Source: Paenibacillus_G filicis | GTDB taxonomy: Bacteria > Bacillota > Bacilli > Paenibacillales > NBRC-103111 | DNA: 64,000 nucleotides | NCBI RefSeq assembly: GCF_038070315.1 | Contig: NZ_JBBPCC010000019.1 | Location: 62,001-126,000, forward strand | Reading direction: 5' to 3' | Shown here: in pieces, positions 44,131 to 53,512 of the stretch | Position numbering within the stretch: position 1 is the first letter of the stretch | Layout of the letters: every line of letters begins with the position of its first letter | Notes under the pieces: model-generated | The model's database searches: none | What the model was told of the DNA's origin: nothing | The model's input: the letters and a program-made list of their open reading frames with translations, nothing else | Made by a program: the position numbers and the translations under genes

Positions 44131-45444
44131 TCAGCCTCCTTCCTGCATATCATTCGAGAGTTCCCGTCCCGGAGGCATCCCGTCCCGCATCACCGTAAGC
44201 GACAGCAGGAAGGCAATCGCCAGTAGGCACAAGGGGACAACGCTAATCAGAACCCGGAAGGTCCCCGCGGGGTCCGGCCCCGGCTGATCACCGCTCACAT
44301 AGCCGAAGGTCATGCCCACCACCCAGAAGGCCAGTGCCGAGATCAGGCCGCTGGAGCGTGTGATAAACCCTCCGACCGCCGTATACACGCCTTCTCTCCG
44401 CTGCCCGGTACGCTCGAAATCCCGGTCGATAATGCGGCTGCTCAGTACTGGGGGCGTAACCAGGAAGCCGGCCAGGCCGAAGCCCACCAGAATACCTGCG
44501 GCGATACCGCTCATCAGGCTGCTGCCGAACCATAGCGGGATGACGGATAGGCCGTAAGCGGCCAGAGACACACGCCAGCCCCAGACAGCGCCCAGCTGGC
44601 GGACGATTCGGTACCAGACGGCCACCAGAGGGATAACGGACACGAATACCGAGGCCAGCAGAATCGATACTTGAGCTTCCGGAATCCGCAGTACGTATTT
44701 GGCATAGAACGGAATCATTGAGCTGACCAGCCCGTTTACTGTCTGGGCGAAGGAGTTAGCCAGGTTGAAAATCCAAAACTCCCGGTTTTTCAGCGTTTCG
44801 CGGAATGCTTCTTTCAGCGGCAGTCGAGGTTCCTCGGCGATCTCCGCGTTCTCCTTCACCGACCCCATGCACAGCAGCATGAACACCGCGAATACGACTG
44901 CGTACACCACCGACATGTAGCCGAATCCTATCCGGGTGAACAGCAGAGGCGTAACGGCAGAGCCGATCAGAATAGCAACGATCTGAAATCCTTGCTGGAT
45001 GGCGGAAGCCTTGGTGCGGACCCGCTCTCCCCGGAACAGCTCCGGAAACAATGCGCCGTAATTCACCCAGAGGATGGTCGCCACGCCCTCGAACAAAATC
45101 AGCGCCACCAGGAACCAAACGAACAACCCGTTCCCGGAAAGCCCCTCCGGCACCGCAAAGATCATGCAGAAGGTCATCATAAAAAGCGGAATTGCGGACC
45201 ATATCCACGGCTTGCGCCTCCCATAGCGCGTTCGGGTCCGGTCGGACAAATACCCGGCAAGCGGCTGATTGGCCGCATCCCAGATCAGATAAACCGTTCG
45301 CGCCACCGTCGCCAGACCGACGCCGAGGCCCAGCTTCTCCACATAGTAGTAGCTGTAGAAAGCACTGAACGCCTGGCTGGGAATCATCATCGCCAGCATG
45401 CCGAACGCGAAAGCAATCGGGGAGTTTACAAATTTGGCTCGCAT
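44131..45444 (-). CDS. GPH-family glycoside/pentoside/hexuronide:cation symporter (MFS)
   Basis: 437 residues, twelve membrane helices. The hallmark is WDAANQPLAGYLSDRTRTRY followed by GRRKPW, as in the melibiose-symporter family; NYGALFPELFRGERVRTKAS corresponds to the conserved NYxALxPELT loop. Imports a glycoside with H+ or Na+. GGAGG lies 9 nt before the ATG. First gene of the operon with the ChbG deacetylase 8 nt downstream. Confidence 0.9.
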   Translation of the reverse strand: MRAKFVNSPIAFAFGMLAMMIPSQAFSAFYSYYYVEKLGLGVGLATVARTVYLIWDAANQPLAGYLSDRTRTRYGRRKPWIWSAIPLFMMTFCMIFAVPEGLSGNGLFVWFLVALILFEGVATILWVNYGALFPELFRGERVRTKASAIQQGFQIVAILIGSAVTPLLFTRIGFGYMSVVYAVVFAVFMLLCMGSVKENAEIAEEPRLPLKEAFRETLKNREFWIFNLANSFAQTVNGLVSSMIPFYAKYVLRIPEAQVSILLASVFVSVIPLVAVWYRIVRQLGAVWGWRVSLAAYGLSVIPLWFGSSLMSGIAAGILVGFGLAGFLVTPPVLSSRIIDRDFERTGQRREGVYTAVGGFITRSSGLISALAFWVVGMTFGYVSGDQPGPDPAGTFRVLISVVPLCLLAIAFLLSLTVMRDGMPPGRELSNDMQEGG

Positions 45445-45658
45445 TGCACAGTTCCTCCGTCCGCAAGGAGATAATGTATGCGCTTCCTCGAAGTCAAAGG
45501 CCGGTCACCCGCCTCGGGTGATCCGTTGATATGTTATATGTATTCCCCGCGCAACGACTCATTCCTGCAAGGGCTGCCCCATCTTCAAGGCAACCGGCAA
45601 CGCCTGGCCCGGGCAGCTGGCTGAACGCAAGCCAAGTGCCCGCTCCGCTGCCTCCGGC

Positions 45659-46609
45659 TCAAGCTTCGCACACCGTTACGTACCGGCAGAATGAGCCCTT
45701 GCGGATCTGGCAGCCGTCAACCGGCCGAAGTCCAGCCTTGGAGAACTGCTCCCCGATCGGGTCGATTGCCACGACCACAACGCGGCTGGCCAGCCGCCGG
45801 GCGCTTGCCAGCAGCTCCAGCTGATCGGCCTCAGACAGCTTGGAGCACAGGTTATAGGGCAGGTCGAGCACGGCTGCGTCGTAAGGGCCCACCAGGTCCC
45901 GGATATCTCGAATACCTACCTCATTCGGATACCCGAAATAGCGCAGGTTTTCCCTGGCTCCCAGCACAGCCAATGGATTTTTATCGAAAGCCTCCATCGC
46001 GATCCCCATCGACAGCGCTTCGATGACGACGGTACCGATGCCGCAGCATGGATCAACCGCCCGGACGCCTTCCGGATGAGGGACCGCGATATTGGCTATG
46101 GCCCGTGCCACCCGCGTACTTAGCGCCGTGGAATAGGGCTTGGGCTTGTCTTTATGCTGCAGCCATACGGCTTGCTGGTCCTCCAGCTCTCCGAATACCC
46201 ATCGGCCAGACACCTTGGCTATTCCGAAGCGGACGTCCGGCGACCGCATCTCCGCACGGCTGCGGATACAGGCTCCCACGAGCCTCTCCATCGCGCGCCG
46301 CTGGTCGTAGTCCAGCCCATCATCTGCGGGTACGAATACCACCTTGAAGGACGCTACATCGACATGCATATGCGCGGCTTGCTTCGCTATGCCCTCGATC
46401 CCTGCCGCTTCGAAGCGAACCCTGAGACGCTGCTTCATGAACGGACTCCGGCTCGGGTCAATCTGCAGCCCGCTCTCCAGCCAGGCCGCAGCCCCACCCG
46501 TTCCGCTTCCCACTCCCCCGAACCAAGTTCGCTGCTCCAGCCCGCACAACTCGGCTTCATCCTCGTGGAAAGCATAGGTGTATACATATAAAGTTTCCTG
46601 ATCCATCAT
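45659..46609 (-). CDS. TRM11-type S-adenosylmethionine RNA methyltransferase
   Basis: 316 residues. The C-terminal Rossmann domain has motif I AVDPCCGIGTVVIEAL and motif IV VLDLPYNL, the N6/N2-base methylase pattern found in TRM11/TrmN-like tRNA methyltransferases. The N-terminal half (about 1-150) is the RNA-binding part. GGAGG precedes the first ATG. Stand-alone, facing PAP2. The exact base modified is unknown. Confidence 0.82.
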   Translation of the reverse strand: MMDQETLYVYTYAFHEDEAELCGLEQRTWFGGVGSGTGGAAAWLESGLQIDPSRSPFMKQRLRVRFEAAGIEGIAKQAAHMHVDVASFKVVFVPADDGLDYDQRRAMERLVGACIRSRAEMRSPDVRFGIAKVSGRWVFGELEDQQAVWLQHKDKPKPYSTALSTRVARAIANIAVPHPEGVRAVDPCCGIGTVVIEALSMGIAMEAFDKNPLAVLGARENLRYFGYPNEVGIRDIRDLVGPYDAAVLDLPYNLCSKLSEADQLELLASARRLASRVVVVAIDPIGEQFSKAGLRPVDGCQIRKGSFCRYVTVCEA

Positions 46610-46724
46610 GCCTCTTTCCTCCGGCCTCCCGTGCCGCTTGCTTACGCAGCATCGGCAAATCGCTTATACTTATCTTCATACCATCTGATTCTAAAGCAGA
46701 ATTCCAGCAAGGAGCTGTAACGCT

Positions 46725-47600
46725 ATGACCTTCCGACGTCTTCCCCTCCTCGCAGCAGGCAGTGTGCTGCTCTGGACTATACTCGCGCTCTGGCTCGGTC
46801 TGCATGACCTCGCCATCTCCAGGGCTCTTGCCAACCCGGCCGCAGCCTGGGCCCGCTGGTTCGAGGCCTACGGCGAGCATCCCGCCATGCTGCTGGCCTG
46901 GGCAGCCGGACAACTCCTGTACAGCACCGCCCGTCTGCTTACAGGCCGTGCCCGTTTGCTCAGACGGCTGTTGGCACTTGCGGTCCAACTGGCTGCCGGA
47001 CTAGCGCTGGTCCATATGACCCTGGAACGTGCGCTAACGTTCAGGCTTTCCGCCGCCCAGTGGATGGTTACACTGATCATGCTCGTTGCCGTCACAGCGC
47101 TTGTCCAGCTGGCACTAGCTCGCACTCCGGCCTCCAAGCTGTCCCGGTTCAACCAGGCCGCCTGGCTTACCCTGCTGCTGCTCGGCGCAGAGCTGGCGAT
47201 CATTCACTCGCTCAAGTCCGTATGGGGCCGCGTCCGTTTCCGGGATCTGCTGCCCGATGGTGGCGGCTACACCCCCTGGTACACGCCGATGGGGCCGACT
47301 GGCAACCGCTCCTTCCCATCCTCGCATGCGGCTAACAGTTGGACGATGCTGGTGCTCCCTGTGTACGCATCGGCCGCATTGGCCCGCCCCTATGTGATCC
47401 GGGCCGCCTGGATAGCCGCCCTATTGTGGGGCTCATTAACCTCATACAGCCGGCTGGTCGCAGGCGCTCATTACGCATCCGATCTGCTGGCAGGCACGAG
47501 CATCACGATCGTCCTGTTTGTCGTACTGCGCCGCTTGCTGCTTAAGGAAACGGCCACGAGACATCCCGACTTCATGCAACAGAGGGACCTGCGCTCCTGA
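46725..47600 (+). CDS. PAP2-superfamily membrane phosphatase
   Basis: 291 residues with six membrane helices. PAP2 motifs: KSVWGRVRFRD (KxxxxxxR), PSSHAANSW (the PSGH motif as PSSH), and SRLVAGAHYASD (SRxxxxxHxxxD). Likely dephosphorylates a lipid pyrophosphate or phosphatidate, for instance undecaprenyl pyrophosphate. AAGGAG is 10 nt before the ATG. The stop codon lies in the loop of an AGAGGGACC hairpin. Confidence 0.88.
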   Translation: MTFRRLPLLAAGSVLLWTILALWLGLHDLAISRALANPAAAWARWFEAYGEHPAMLLAWAAGQLLYSTARLLTGRARLLRRLLALAVQLAAGLALVHMTLERALTFRLSAAQWMVTLIMLVAVTALVQLALARTPASKLSRFNQAAWLTLLLLGAELAIIHSLKSVWGRVRFRDLLPDGGGYTPWYTPMGPTGNRSFPSSHAANSWTMLVLPVYASAALARPYVIRAAWIAALLWGSLTSYSRLVAGAHYASDLLAGTSITIVLFVVLRRLLLKETATRHPDFMQQRDLRS

Positions 47601-47614
47601 GAGCGGGTCCCTCT
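47581..47614 (+). terminator. Terminator-like hairpin overlapping the PAP2 stop
   Basis: AGAGGGACC..CGCTC pairs with GAGCG..GTCCCTCT around CTGA, overlapping the stop codon. The T run after it is weak. Confidence 0.5.
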
Positions 47615-47714
47615 TGCCGCTGACATTCACTGAAAGCTCGGAGCCAGCGACTACTTATACATCTATTAGGCTGACCGCTCCAGCAGCATGCCGTATAGAG
47701 CAATCCGGACAGCT

Positions 47715-49046
47715 CTAGCCGACCTCCCCTACAGCCGATTCCTGCATAGGAAGCCTTACCGTCATCTTCGTACCTTCGCCGAGCCGGCTGGATACCTCGA
47801 TCTCGCCCCGATGATGCTCCACAAGCTGCTTGACCATAAACAAGCCGATGCCTTGTCCGCCCTTCTGGTCATTCGTTTTCTCATACTTCTGGAACAGCCG
47901 TTCTAACTGACTCTCATTCATCCCCACGCCGAAATCCTCCGTCTCCAGGACCAGATTGCCTCCCCGGCAATACGCATCGAAGTAGACGGGCCGGCCTTCC
48001 TCGCTATATTTAATCGCATTGCTGATGATGTTGGATACGATCAGCTTGAACCCGGTTGCGTTGCTGAGCAGCCGTTCCCCGCCTTCCAGCCGGATGCGAT
48101 GATACAGTTGGATATTCTGGGTACGGGCCTTGACATCCATGATCTCCATCACCTCGAGAAGCAGCTCTCTCGGTACCGTGAGCTTCCTCCGCCAGAGTGA
48201 ATCCGTGGACAGCATCTGTTCCGTATTGATGATGTGGGAAATTTCATTATCGATCAGCATGACATAATCACAGATGGCCTTCAGCTTATCCCGGTCTTCC
48301 GGCTCCTTCACCTTGCTCATCAGCAAAGTGGAGTAAGCCTTGATGACGGTGAGCGGATTCCGTACTTCATGGGAAACGACATGTGCAAAATCCAGCTTCT
48401 GCTTATACAAGTCCATCTGCGACTCCAAGTCCTGCTGGGCCGATAGCACCGGATGCATGGATTGCTCTCCCGGCACATGAGGATACAGACTGGACAGCAC
48501 CAGCGTTTCGTCGGTCATGAGGTACGGATGCGTTTGTAGCGCTTTCAGCTGTACGGCCGCAGTGACTGCATTCGCGTCGTAAGCGCATACGGTGATATAG
48601 CCATACCGTCCCACCACAATGTCGCATCTGGATTCATATTCATACAGCTTATCCACGGTGTCTTCCTGCGTCCGCCAGCCCACCTGGCCCCACAAGCGGA
48701 TGTCCGTCTGACTCTCCGCATACGGTTCAATCACCTTATGGAGGTTCGACAGAACGCGTTCAAACTGAAAATCCGCATAGGTTTCATAGAAGTCCGCCTG
48801 ACTTATGTAATGTACGCGGGGGCGCCAGCGTTCTTCATCCGACTCAGCGAGAAGCTTCCGCTCCATGGCCTCGTACATGTCCGGAGTATCGACGATGATG
48901 ACATGCTGACCGAGGTCTACTCCCGACACAATAAAGGAAACAGCGTTCTCGATATACTTATCGTGATTACTAAAAAAATACAAAATATGCGAACCGCTTG
49001 GTACATGAATCTTGTTCGTTAAAGGGATGCTGTTTTGCGGAGCCAT
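47715..49046 (-). CDS. Soluble MEDS-domain histidine kinase
   Basis: 443 residues without membrane segments. The N-terminal MEDS domain (about 15-190) is seen as GSHILYFFSNHDKYIENAVS and a DIRLWGQVGW segment; MEDS domains sense small hydrocarbon ligands in methanogens and DcmR. The H-box is VSHEVRNPLTVIKAY (about 235), the N-box SNIISNAIKYS, then EDFGVGM and GGQGIGLFMVKQLVEHH. No response regulator is adjacent. A strong promoter and an inverted repeat lie upstream. Confidence 0.85.
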   Translation of the reverse strand: MAPQNSIPLTNKIHVPSGSHILYFFSNHDKYIENAVSFIVSGVDLGQHVIIVDTPDMYEAMERKLLAESDEERWRPRVHYISQADFYETYADFQFERVLSNLHKVIEPYAESQTDIRLWGQVGWRTQEDTVDKLYEYESRCDIVVGRYGYITVCAYDANAVTAAVQLKALQTHPYLMTDETLVLSSLYPHVPGEQSMHPVLSAQQDLESQMDLYKQKLDFAHVVSHEVRNPLTVIKAYSTLLMSKVKEPEDRDKLKAICDYVMLIDNEISHIINTEQMLSTDSLWRRKLTVPRELLLEVMEIMDVKARTQNIQLYHRIRLEGGERLLSNATGFKLIVSNIISNAIKYSEEGRPVYFDAYCRGGNLVLETEDFGVGMNESQLERLFQKYEKTNDQKGGQGIGLFMVKQLVEHHRGEIEVSSRLGEGTKMTVRLPMQESAVGEVG

Positions 49047-49178
49047 TCTTGTTCCTCCGATATGTTCGTTTCCTTCAGCCGTTCCGAGACGAACCGAGAA
49101 GCTTCAAGCGAGCGGCTCTCATGATTTCGACGTCAGCGCCAGTAAGGATAATAGTCAACACCGTAAGGCTTTACTTTT

Positions 49179-49206
49179 ATTATATCTCTCCGGGTCGAAA
49201 AGACAA
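49179..49206 (-). promoter_or_regulatory. Sigma-A promoter of the MEDS kinase
   Basis: TTGTCT (49206-49201), a 16-bp spacer and TATAAT (49184-49179) on the minus strand, about 130 nt before the ATG, leaving a long leader. Confidence 0.65.
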
Positions 49207-49207
49207 C

Positions 49208-49225
49208 GGAATATCCCGATATTCC
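49208..49225. promoter_or_regulatory. Perfect inverted repeat abutting the MEDS-kinase promoter
   Basis: GGAATATC-CC-GATATTCC, 8 bp each side, directly upstream of the -35 box. The position suits an activator or a repressor. Confidence 0.45.
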
Positions 49226-49601
49226 ATGCTGAAAACCAGCGAAAAGCTTCGAAAAAACACGAATTGCGAAAAAAAGAGCTAAAACCGCCTCTCTTCATTC
49301 TCTTGCGCATGATCCGGCTTAGTTGAAATCTTCCTGCAGGCATTGATTTTCTGTTAATTTTGACCAATGGTAGTCATCCTAACCTCGCAGCGAGCTTTTT
49401 CAGCCAACAAATTAGCCTTCATAACGAACAATTGAGATCTTTATGCTGGCTAACCTGCTACGGAAAATGAACAATATTTGGAATTCTATACCTGGATAGA
49501 ATGCGGGCTCGCTTTCTGAATTTTCTGGCGGACGTGCAGCGGTTCAGGGAGCGTAAGGACGTCGCGACCAGCGCACTGTCTCCGTCTGACGGAACACGAC
49601 A
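49226..49601. other. Gap between MEDS kinase promoter and siderophore ATPase terminators
   Basis: No gene, RNA or repeat that I can support. AT-rich, with a few open frames that lack ribosome sites. Confidence 0.6.
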
Positions 49602-49687
49602 AAAAGTCCCTCATCGCCATCGGGGCGATAGGGACTTCCTTAGGGTAAGGCCCGCCGCCGCATGCACCCGCAGAGCTGGGCCTTACC
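49602..49687 (-). terminator. Two consecutive hairpins after the siderophore ATPase
   Basis: AAGTCCC..ATCGCC/GGCGAT..GGGACTT (49604-49637) with TTTTT on the minus strand is a good terminator. Nearer the gene, GTAAGGCCC/GGGCCTTAC (49645-49687) forms a second stem. Confidence 0.75.
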
Positions 49688-49696
49688 TTATGATTT

Positions 49697-50593
49697 CTAG
49701 ATCACACCTACTTTTTGACGGTAAGGCGCAGTCTCCTCTTCTTGCTCGTTGACCACAGATGACGCTGCTGCAGGCTCGGCAACATGTGTAGCATCGCCCG
49801 CTTCGATATCTCCGACCAATCCGTACGGGAAGCACAGCGGGGCTCCGGTACGCGGATCCTGGATAATGTCCGCACGGATCGCGAATACTTCACGCAGCAT
49901 ATCGCAAGTAATGACTTCCTCCGGGCTGCCTTCCACAATCAGATCGCCATGCTTGATGGCTACGATATGATGGGCATAGAGCGCCGCATGGTTCAAGTCA
50001 TGAACCACCATCACAATCGTACGGCCTTCTTCACGGTTCAGCTTCTCGAGCAGCTTCAGCACTTCGAGCTGATGCGCCATGTCCAGGAAGGTCGTCGGTT
50101 CGTCCAGGAACAGGATATCCGTTCCTTGTGCCAGCGCCATGGCGATCCACGCACGCTGACGTTGTCCGCCTGACATCTGATCGATCGGACGCTCGGCGAA
50201 TTCGTTCATCCCCGTTACATCAAGCGCCCATGCGATCATTTCCTTGTCTTCCTTGGTCAAGGATCCGAATCCCTTCTGGTGAGGGAACCGGCCGAAGGAA
50301 ACGAGCTCGCTGACGGTCAAGCCTTCCGGAGAAACCGGGTTTTGCGGGAGCATCGCCAATTGCTTGGCTACTTCCTTGGTCTGCATCTGATGGATTGATT
50401 TCCCGTCCAGGAATACGCCGCCCTTCTGCGGTCTCATGATCCGTGCCATAGTTTTCAAAATCGTCGATTTACCTGAACCGTTTGCTCCAACAAGCGCCGT
50501 AATTTTACCGCTGGGAATACTAACGTTCAACTGATTGACGATCATTCTTTCCCCATAGCCAATCTGAAGCCGCTCTGCGAATAACCGGGACAT
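49697..50593 (-). CDS. yusV: Iron-siderophore ABC transporter ATPase (FecE/YusV type)
   Basis: 298 residues: GANGSGKST, MSGGQRQRAWIAMAL, ILFLDEPTTFLDM and VHDLNH, the FepC/FhuC pattern. No permease or binding-protein gene is near, so it is probably a shared ATPase like YusV of B. subtilis, which powers several siderophore importers. ATG 50593 has AAGGAG 8 nt upstream; an ATG at 50611 is inside the ribosome-site region. Two Fur-box-like sites precede it. The C-terminal tail is Ala/Glu-rich. Confidence 0.88.
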   Translation of the reverse strand: MSRLFAERLQIGYGERMIVNQLNVSIPSGKITALVGANGSGKSTILKTMARIMRPQKGGVFLDGKSIHQMQTKEVAKQLAMLPQNPVSPEGLTVSELVSFGRFPHQKGFGSLTKEDKEMIAWALDVTGMNEFAERPIDQMSGGQRQRAWIAMALAQGTDILFLDEPTTFLDMAHQLEVLKLLEKLNREEGRTIVMVVHDLNHAALYAHHIVAIKHGDLIVEGSPEEVITCDMLREVFAIRADIIQDPRTGAPLCFPYGLVGDIEAGDATHVAEPAAASSVVNEQEEETAPYRQKVGVI

Positions 50594-50634
50594 GAGATTC
50601 TCTCCTTGCATCTGGAAGTTTATATATCGAACGT

Positions 50635-50653
50635 GATAATGATTCTCATTATA
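50635..50653. promoter_or_regulatory. Fur box 1 upstream of siderophore ATPase
   Basis: GATAATGATTCTCATTATA agrees with the 19-bp Fur consensus at 16 positions. It lies 42-60 nt before the start codon, overlapping the expected promoter. Confidence 0.75.
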
Positions 50654-50666
50654 AGTTTCTATTCAA

Positions 50667-50681
50667 TGATAATGCTTATCA
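50667..50681. promoter_or_regulatory. Fur box 2 upstream of siderophore ATPase
   Basis: TGATAATGCTTATCA matches the 7-1-7 Fur pattern TGATAATNATTATCA at 14 of 15 positions, 13 bp beyond box 1. Two boxes suggest tight iron repression. Confidence 0.75.
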
Positions 50682-50860
50682 ATATCACTGTCAACCATCA
50701 ATCTCCATTTGTAACAAAATGTTCGCCGCCGAACGGCTGATGCTTGAAGCTTGCCTCCCGCAGGCACGCTCCAAACCAAAACGCCCTGCTCCAGCCATCA
50801 GGCTGGGCAAGGCGTCTATGGGGCTGGCGGCGAGTTCCGGCGGAGCCGGAGCCGCTTCGT

Positions 50861-53344
50861 TTACTTCTCCGTGAAGGCCATCGACCGCAAAGTGTCGTTC
50901 AGCAGCTTCCACTGCTCGTCCGTCTTGACGGCATCGTTGATGCGCAGGCGCGCCGTGTAGGCGACTCCGTTCTTCTCCCATACGTAGTCTTCTTGCGTAT
51001 AAGGAACGTTACGCGACTTGTACTGGGTCGCGAATTTCTTGACGGACGTGCCGAACAACTCCTCGTCCGAGGTTTTGTACGTATACGCCGAATCCGCCTC
51101 GGCGTTTTTCTTGTACTCCTTCTCCAGTGCGGTGAATTTGCCTTGAAGATCCCCGGAATCGTCCGACGTCACGGTCATCCCGCCCCCTTGGAACAAGAAC
51201 GATTTAACAATCGGGTCCTTGTCGCGCTCATACCCCCCGTACCAAAACTCCGGAGCCTTCACCGCATAGCGGTACTTCTTGCTCGTATAGGTCACAGTCC
51301 GGCTGCTGCTCGACAGCTCCGCCTCATCCTGGATCACGCCCAGCGAGCGGTTGGCGGAATCCTTGACAAAATGGACGGACGCCTTCAGGCTCTCGGCCAA
51401 CTCGTCTATGCTCTTCTTGTTGGACTCATCCGTATAAGTCAGCACCATGCCATACTTATACTTATCCCGAATTAGGTAAATCGCATGCATATACTGCCAC
51501 TTGTCCCCCATGGTGAACGCGTAGTCCATCTCGATAGCCGGCACGCCGTCGATTGTTGTCTCCCGGGGTTCGCTAGCCTTCCGGTAATCCGAGACGAACT
51601 TCCGGGTGAAGTTCTCCGCGTCTCGAGTGCTCCAGTCCTTCAAGGTATCGCCCGAGGAAGCCGACGTCACGGAGACCACGAGTCCCTTGTCCGCTTCCTC
51701 GCTCTGGTAGCTCAAGCTGCTGCCCCACCCATTTGTGCTCCAGTCGGCCGGTACATCGAAGGTAATGCCGTAATCCGTAAGGATGGTGTTGGTGCTTTGA
51801 TGAACGGAGATGTCCTTCAGGCCCGCATTCTTCTCGTCATAAGACAGCAAGAACGAATCCAACAGGTCATTGAAGCTGTTGCGTTTGAAATTGTTGTTGT
51901 ACATCTCTTCGCTGTAAACCGTCAGCAGGATGTAGAAGATCTTGTCTCCCCGCAGAAAAGCCCGGCTTTGGTACATCTGGCCGCCATAGCTGGATTTCCC
52001 TACGATCACGGCGTACGGATCGGACTTCTGGTCCACATAACGCTTCTCAAGAATCGTGTCGCCGTGATGCTGTGCTTCCAGCTTGCGCAGCAGGCCAAGC
52101 GGGGACAAGTCGGCGCTCTGATCGTTCTCGATCTCGATGTCGATCGCATATTCACCCTTGGCGTCGGCGAATGATACGCTCTGCCCGTCGCTGTCCTGCT
52201 CCTTCTTGATCAGCCCGGCCGGATACTTCATCGACCAGCCGTAATAGCTGTCCCCGATATGCGTCTTGCCCTGGTCCGCATCGATGTAAGAGCCGTCCGC
52301 ATCCCGCACGAGCGAGGTTGCGCTCGATTCATCCTCGCCCAGCAGAACTTCGGCCACCCGCTGGGTCCCTCCGGACTTAAGCGTCAGCTTGACCTTCTGC
52401 TGCGGCAAGTAATTCTTCAGCGCCTCGTTGTACTGCACCAGCGTGCCCGTAGGCGACGATTCGATGGCCAGCAGCACGTCGCCCTGCTTGATGCCTGCCT
52501 TCGCCGCCGGGGAATCCGGCTCGACGTAGGTGACCTCCAGGCCGTTGCTGGAAGGAATGCCGACGACGGCCTCCCAGCTCTCGCCGAGCTCGACGCCTAG
52601 ATAAGGGCGCTTGACCTTACCGTACTTGAAGAAATGATCCAGCACATGCTGCACCGTATTGACCGGGATCGCAAAGTTCAGGCTATCGACCCCGTATTCG
52701 ACGAATTTGAGTGTATTGATGCCGATGACTTCTCCCTTCATATTCAGCAGCGCGCCGCCGCTGTTGCCGGGGTTGATCGCAGCGTCCGTCTGGATCAGCT
52801 GGTACTTGGACTGAACGGCGCGGTCCATGCCGCTGACGATCCCGTACGTAACCGAGTTGCGCAGCGCGAACGACAGCGGAGTCCCGATCGCCATCACCGG
52901 CTCCCCGACCTTGATGTCCGAGGGGCTGGCGAACTTGGCCGCAGTCAGGCCCGTCGCCTCGATCTTGACCAGCGCCAGATCGCTTTCTTCGTCGTAATGT
53001 GTCGTCTTGCCCGTGTAAGACTTCCCGTCCGCCAGCACGACCGTTATATTACGCATATCCTTGACCACGTGGGCGTTGGTCAAGATGTATCCTTCACTGC
53101 GGACGATGACGCCTGTACCGTGTGCCAGATTGTAGCGGTTGGCCGCCCATACCTTCCGGTTGTCTGCCGGCTTGCCGATAATGGCTACGACCGACGAGGT
53201 CGTTTGTTCGATTACTGCGGGGATGGCGCCGCGGTCATCGGCCGCTCCCGCATAAGCGGCAACTGGCGCCGCGAGCACGGCCAGCAGCATGGCCGAAGCG
53301 GTCGCATGCGCCACTTTGCGGCTTAACATTGTAAACTTAGTCAT
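50861..53344 (-). CDS. HtrA/DegP-type serine protease with PDZ and three PsbP-like C-terminal repeats
   Basis: 827 residues, about twice the usual HtrA. A signal peptide covers 1-33. The trypsin-like domain (about 45-235) has His in LTNAHVV, Asp in ESDLALVKI and Ser in NPGNSGGALL. One PDZ domain follows (about 250-345; GIKQGDVLLAIESSP). The rest is three related segments of about 140 residues, each opening YGWSMKYPAGL, YGITFDVPADW or YRYAVKAPEFW, similar to PsbP/LpoB-like lipoprotein folds. A secreted quality-control protease with substrate- or wall-binding modules is likely. A terminator separates it from clpP upstream, so it is monocistronic. Confidence 0.88.
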   Translation of the reverse strand: MTKFTMLSRKVAHATASAMLLAVLAAPVAAYAGAADDRGAIPAVIEQTTSSVVAIIGKPADNRKVWAANRYNLAHGTGVIVRSEGYILTNAHVVKDMRNITVVLADGKSYTGKTTHYDEESDLALVKIEATGLTAAKFASPSDIKVGEPVMAIGTPLSFALRNSVTYGIVSGMDRAVQSKYQLIQTDAAINPGNSGGALLNMKGEVIGINTLKFVEYGVDSLNFAIPVNTVQHVLDHFFKYGKVKRPYLGVELGESWEAVVGIPSSNGLEVTYVEPDSPAAKAGIKQGDVLLAIESSPTGTLVQYNEALKNYLPQQKVKLTLKSGGTQRVAEVLLGEDESSATSLVRDADGSYIDADQGKTHIGDSYYGWSMKYPAGLIKKEQDSDGQSVSFADAKGEYAIDIEIENDQSADLSPLGLLRKLEAQHHGDTILEKRYVDQKSDPYAVIVGKSSYGGQMYQSRAFLRGDKIFYILLTVYSEEMYNNNFKRNSFNDLLDSFLLSYDEKNAGLKDISVHQSTNTILTDYGITFDVPADWSTNGWGSSLSYQSEEADKGLVVSVTSASSGDTLKDWSTRDAENFTRKFVSDYRKASEPRETTIDGVPAIEMDYAFTMGDKWQYMHAIYLIRDKYKYGMVLTYTDESNKKSIDELAESLKASVHFVKDSANRSLGVIQDEAELSSSSRTVTYTSKKYRYAVKAPEFWYGGYERDKDPIVKSFLFQGGGMTVTSDDSGDLQGKFTALEKEYKKNAEADSAYTYKTSDEELFGTSVKKFATQYKSRNVPYTQEDYVWEKNGVAYTARLRINDAVKTDEQWKLLNDTLRSMAFTEK

Positions 53345-53451
53345 CGTCAGGTTTCTCCCCCGTCAGCCCTCTAACAGGCCATTCATTTCCATGTCCACTA
53401 AAATCTATCATCTCGTGAAATCGAATGCAAGCCGAAATAGAGCTGATAGAC

Positions 53452-53492
53452 AAAAATCCCTCTCCCCCGCCAAATTCAGCGGAAAAGAGGGA
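53452..53492 (-). terminator. Terminator of the ArsR-clpP operon
   Basis: On the minus strand TCCCTCT..CCGC pairs with GCGG..AGAGGGA and is followed by TTTTTG, 21 nt past the clpP stop and before the HtrA gene. Confidence 0.85.
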
Positions 53493-53512
53493 CCTTTCGC
53501 GGCCTTTCCGGC

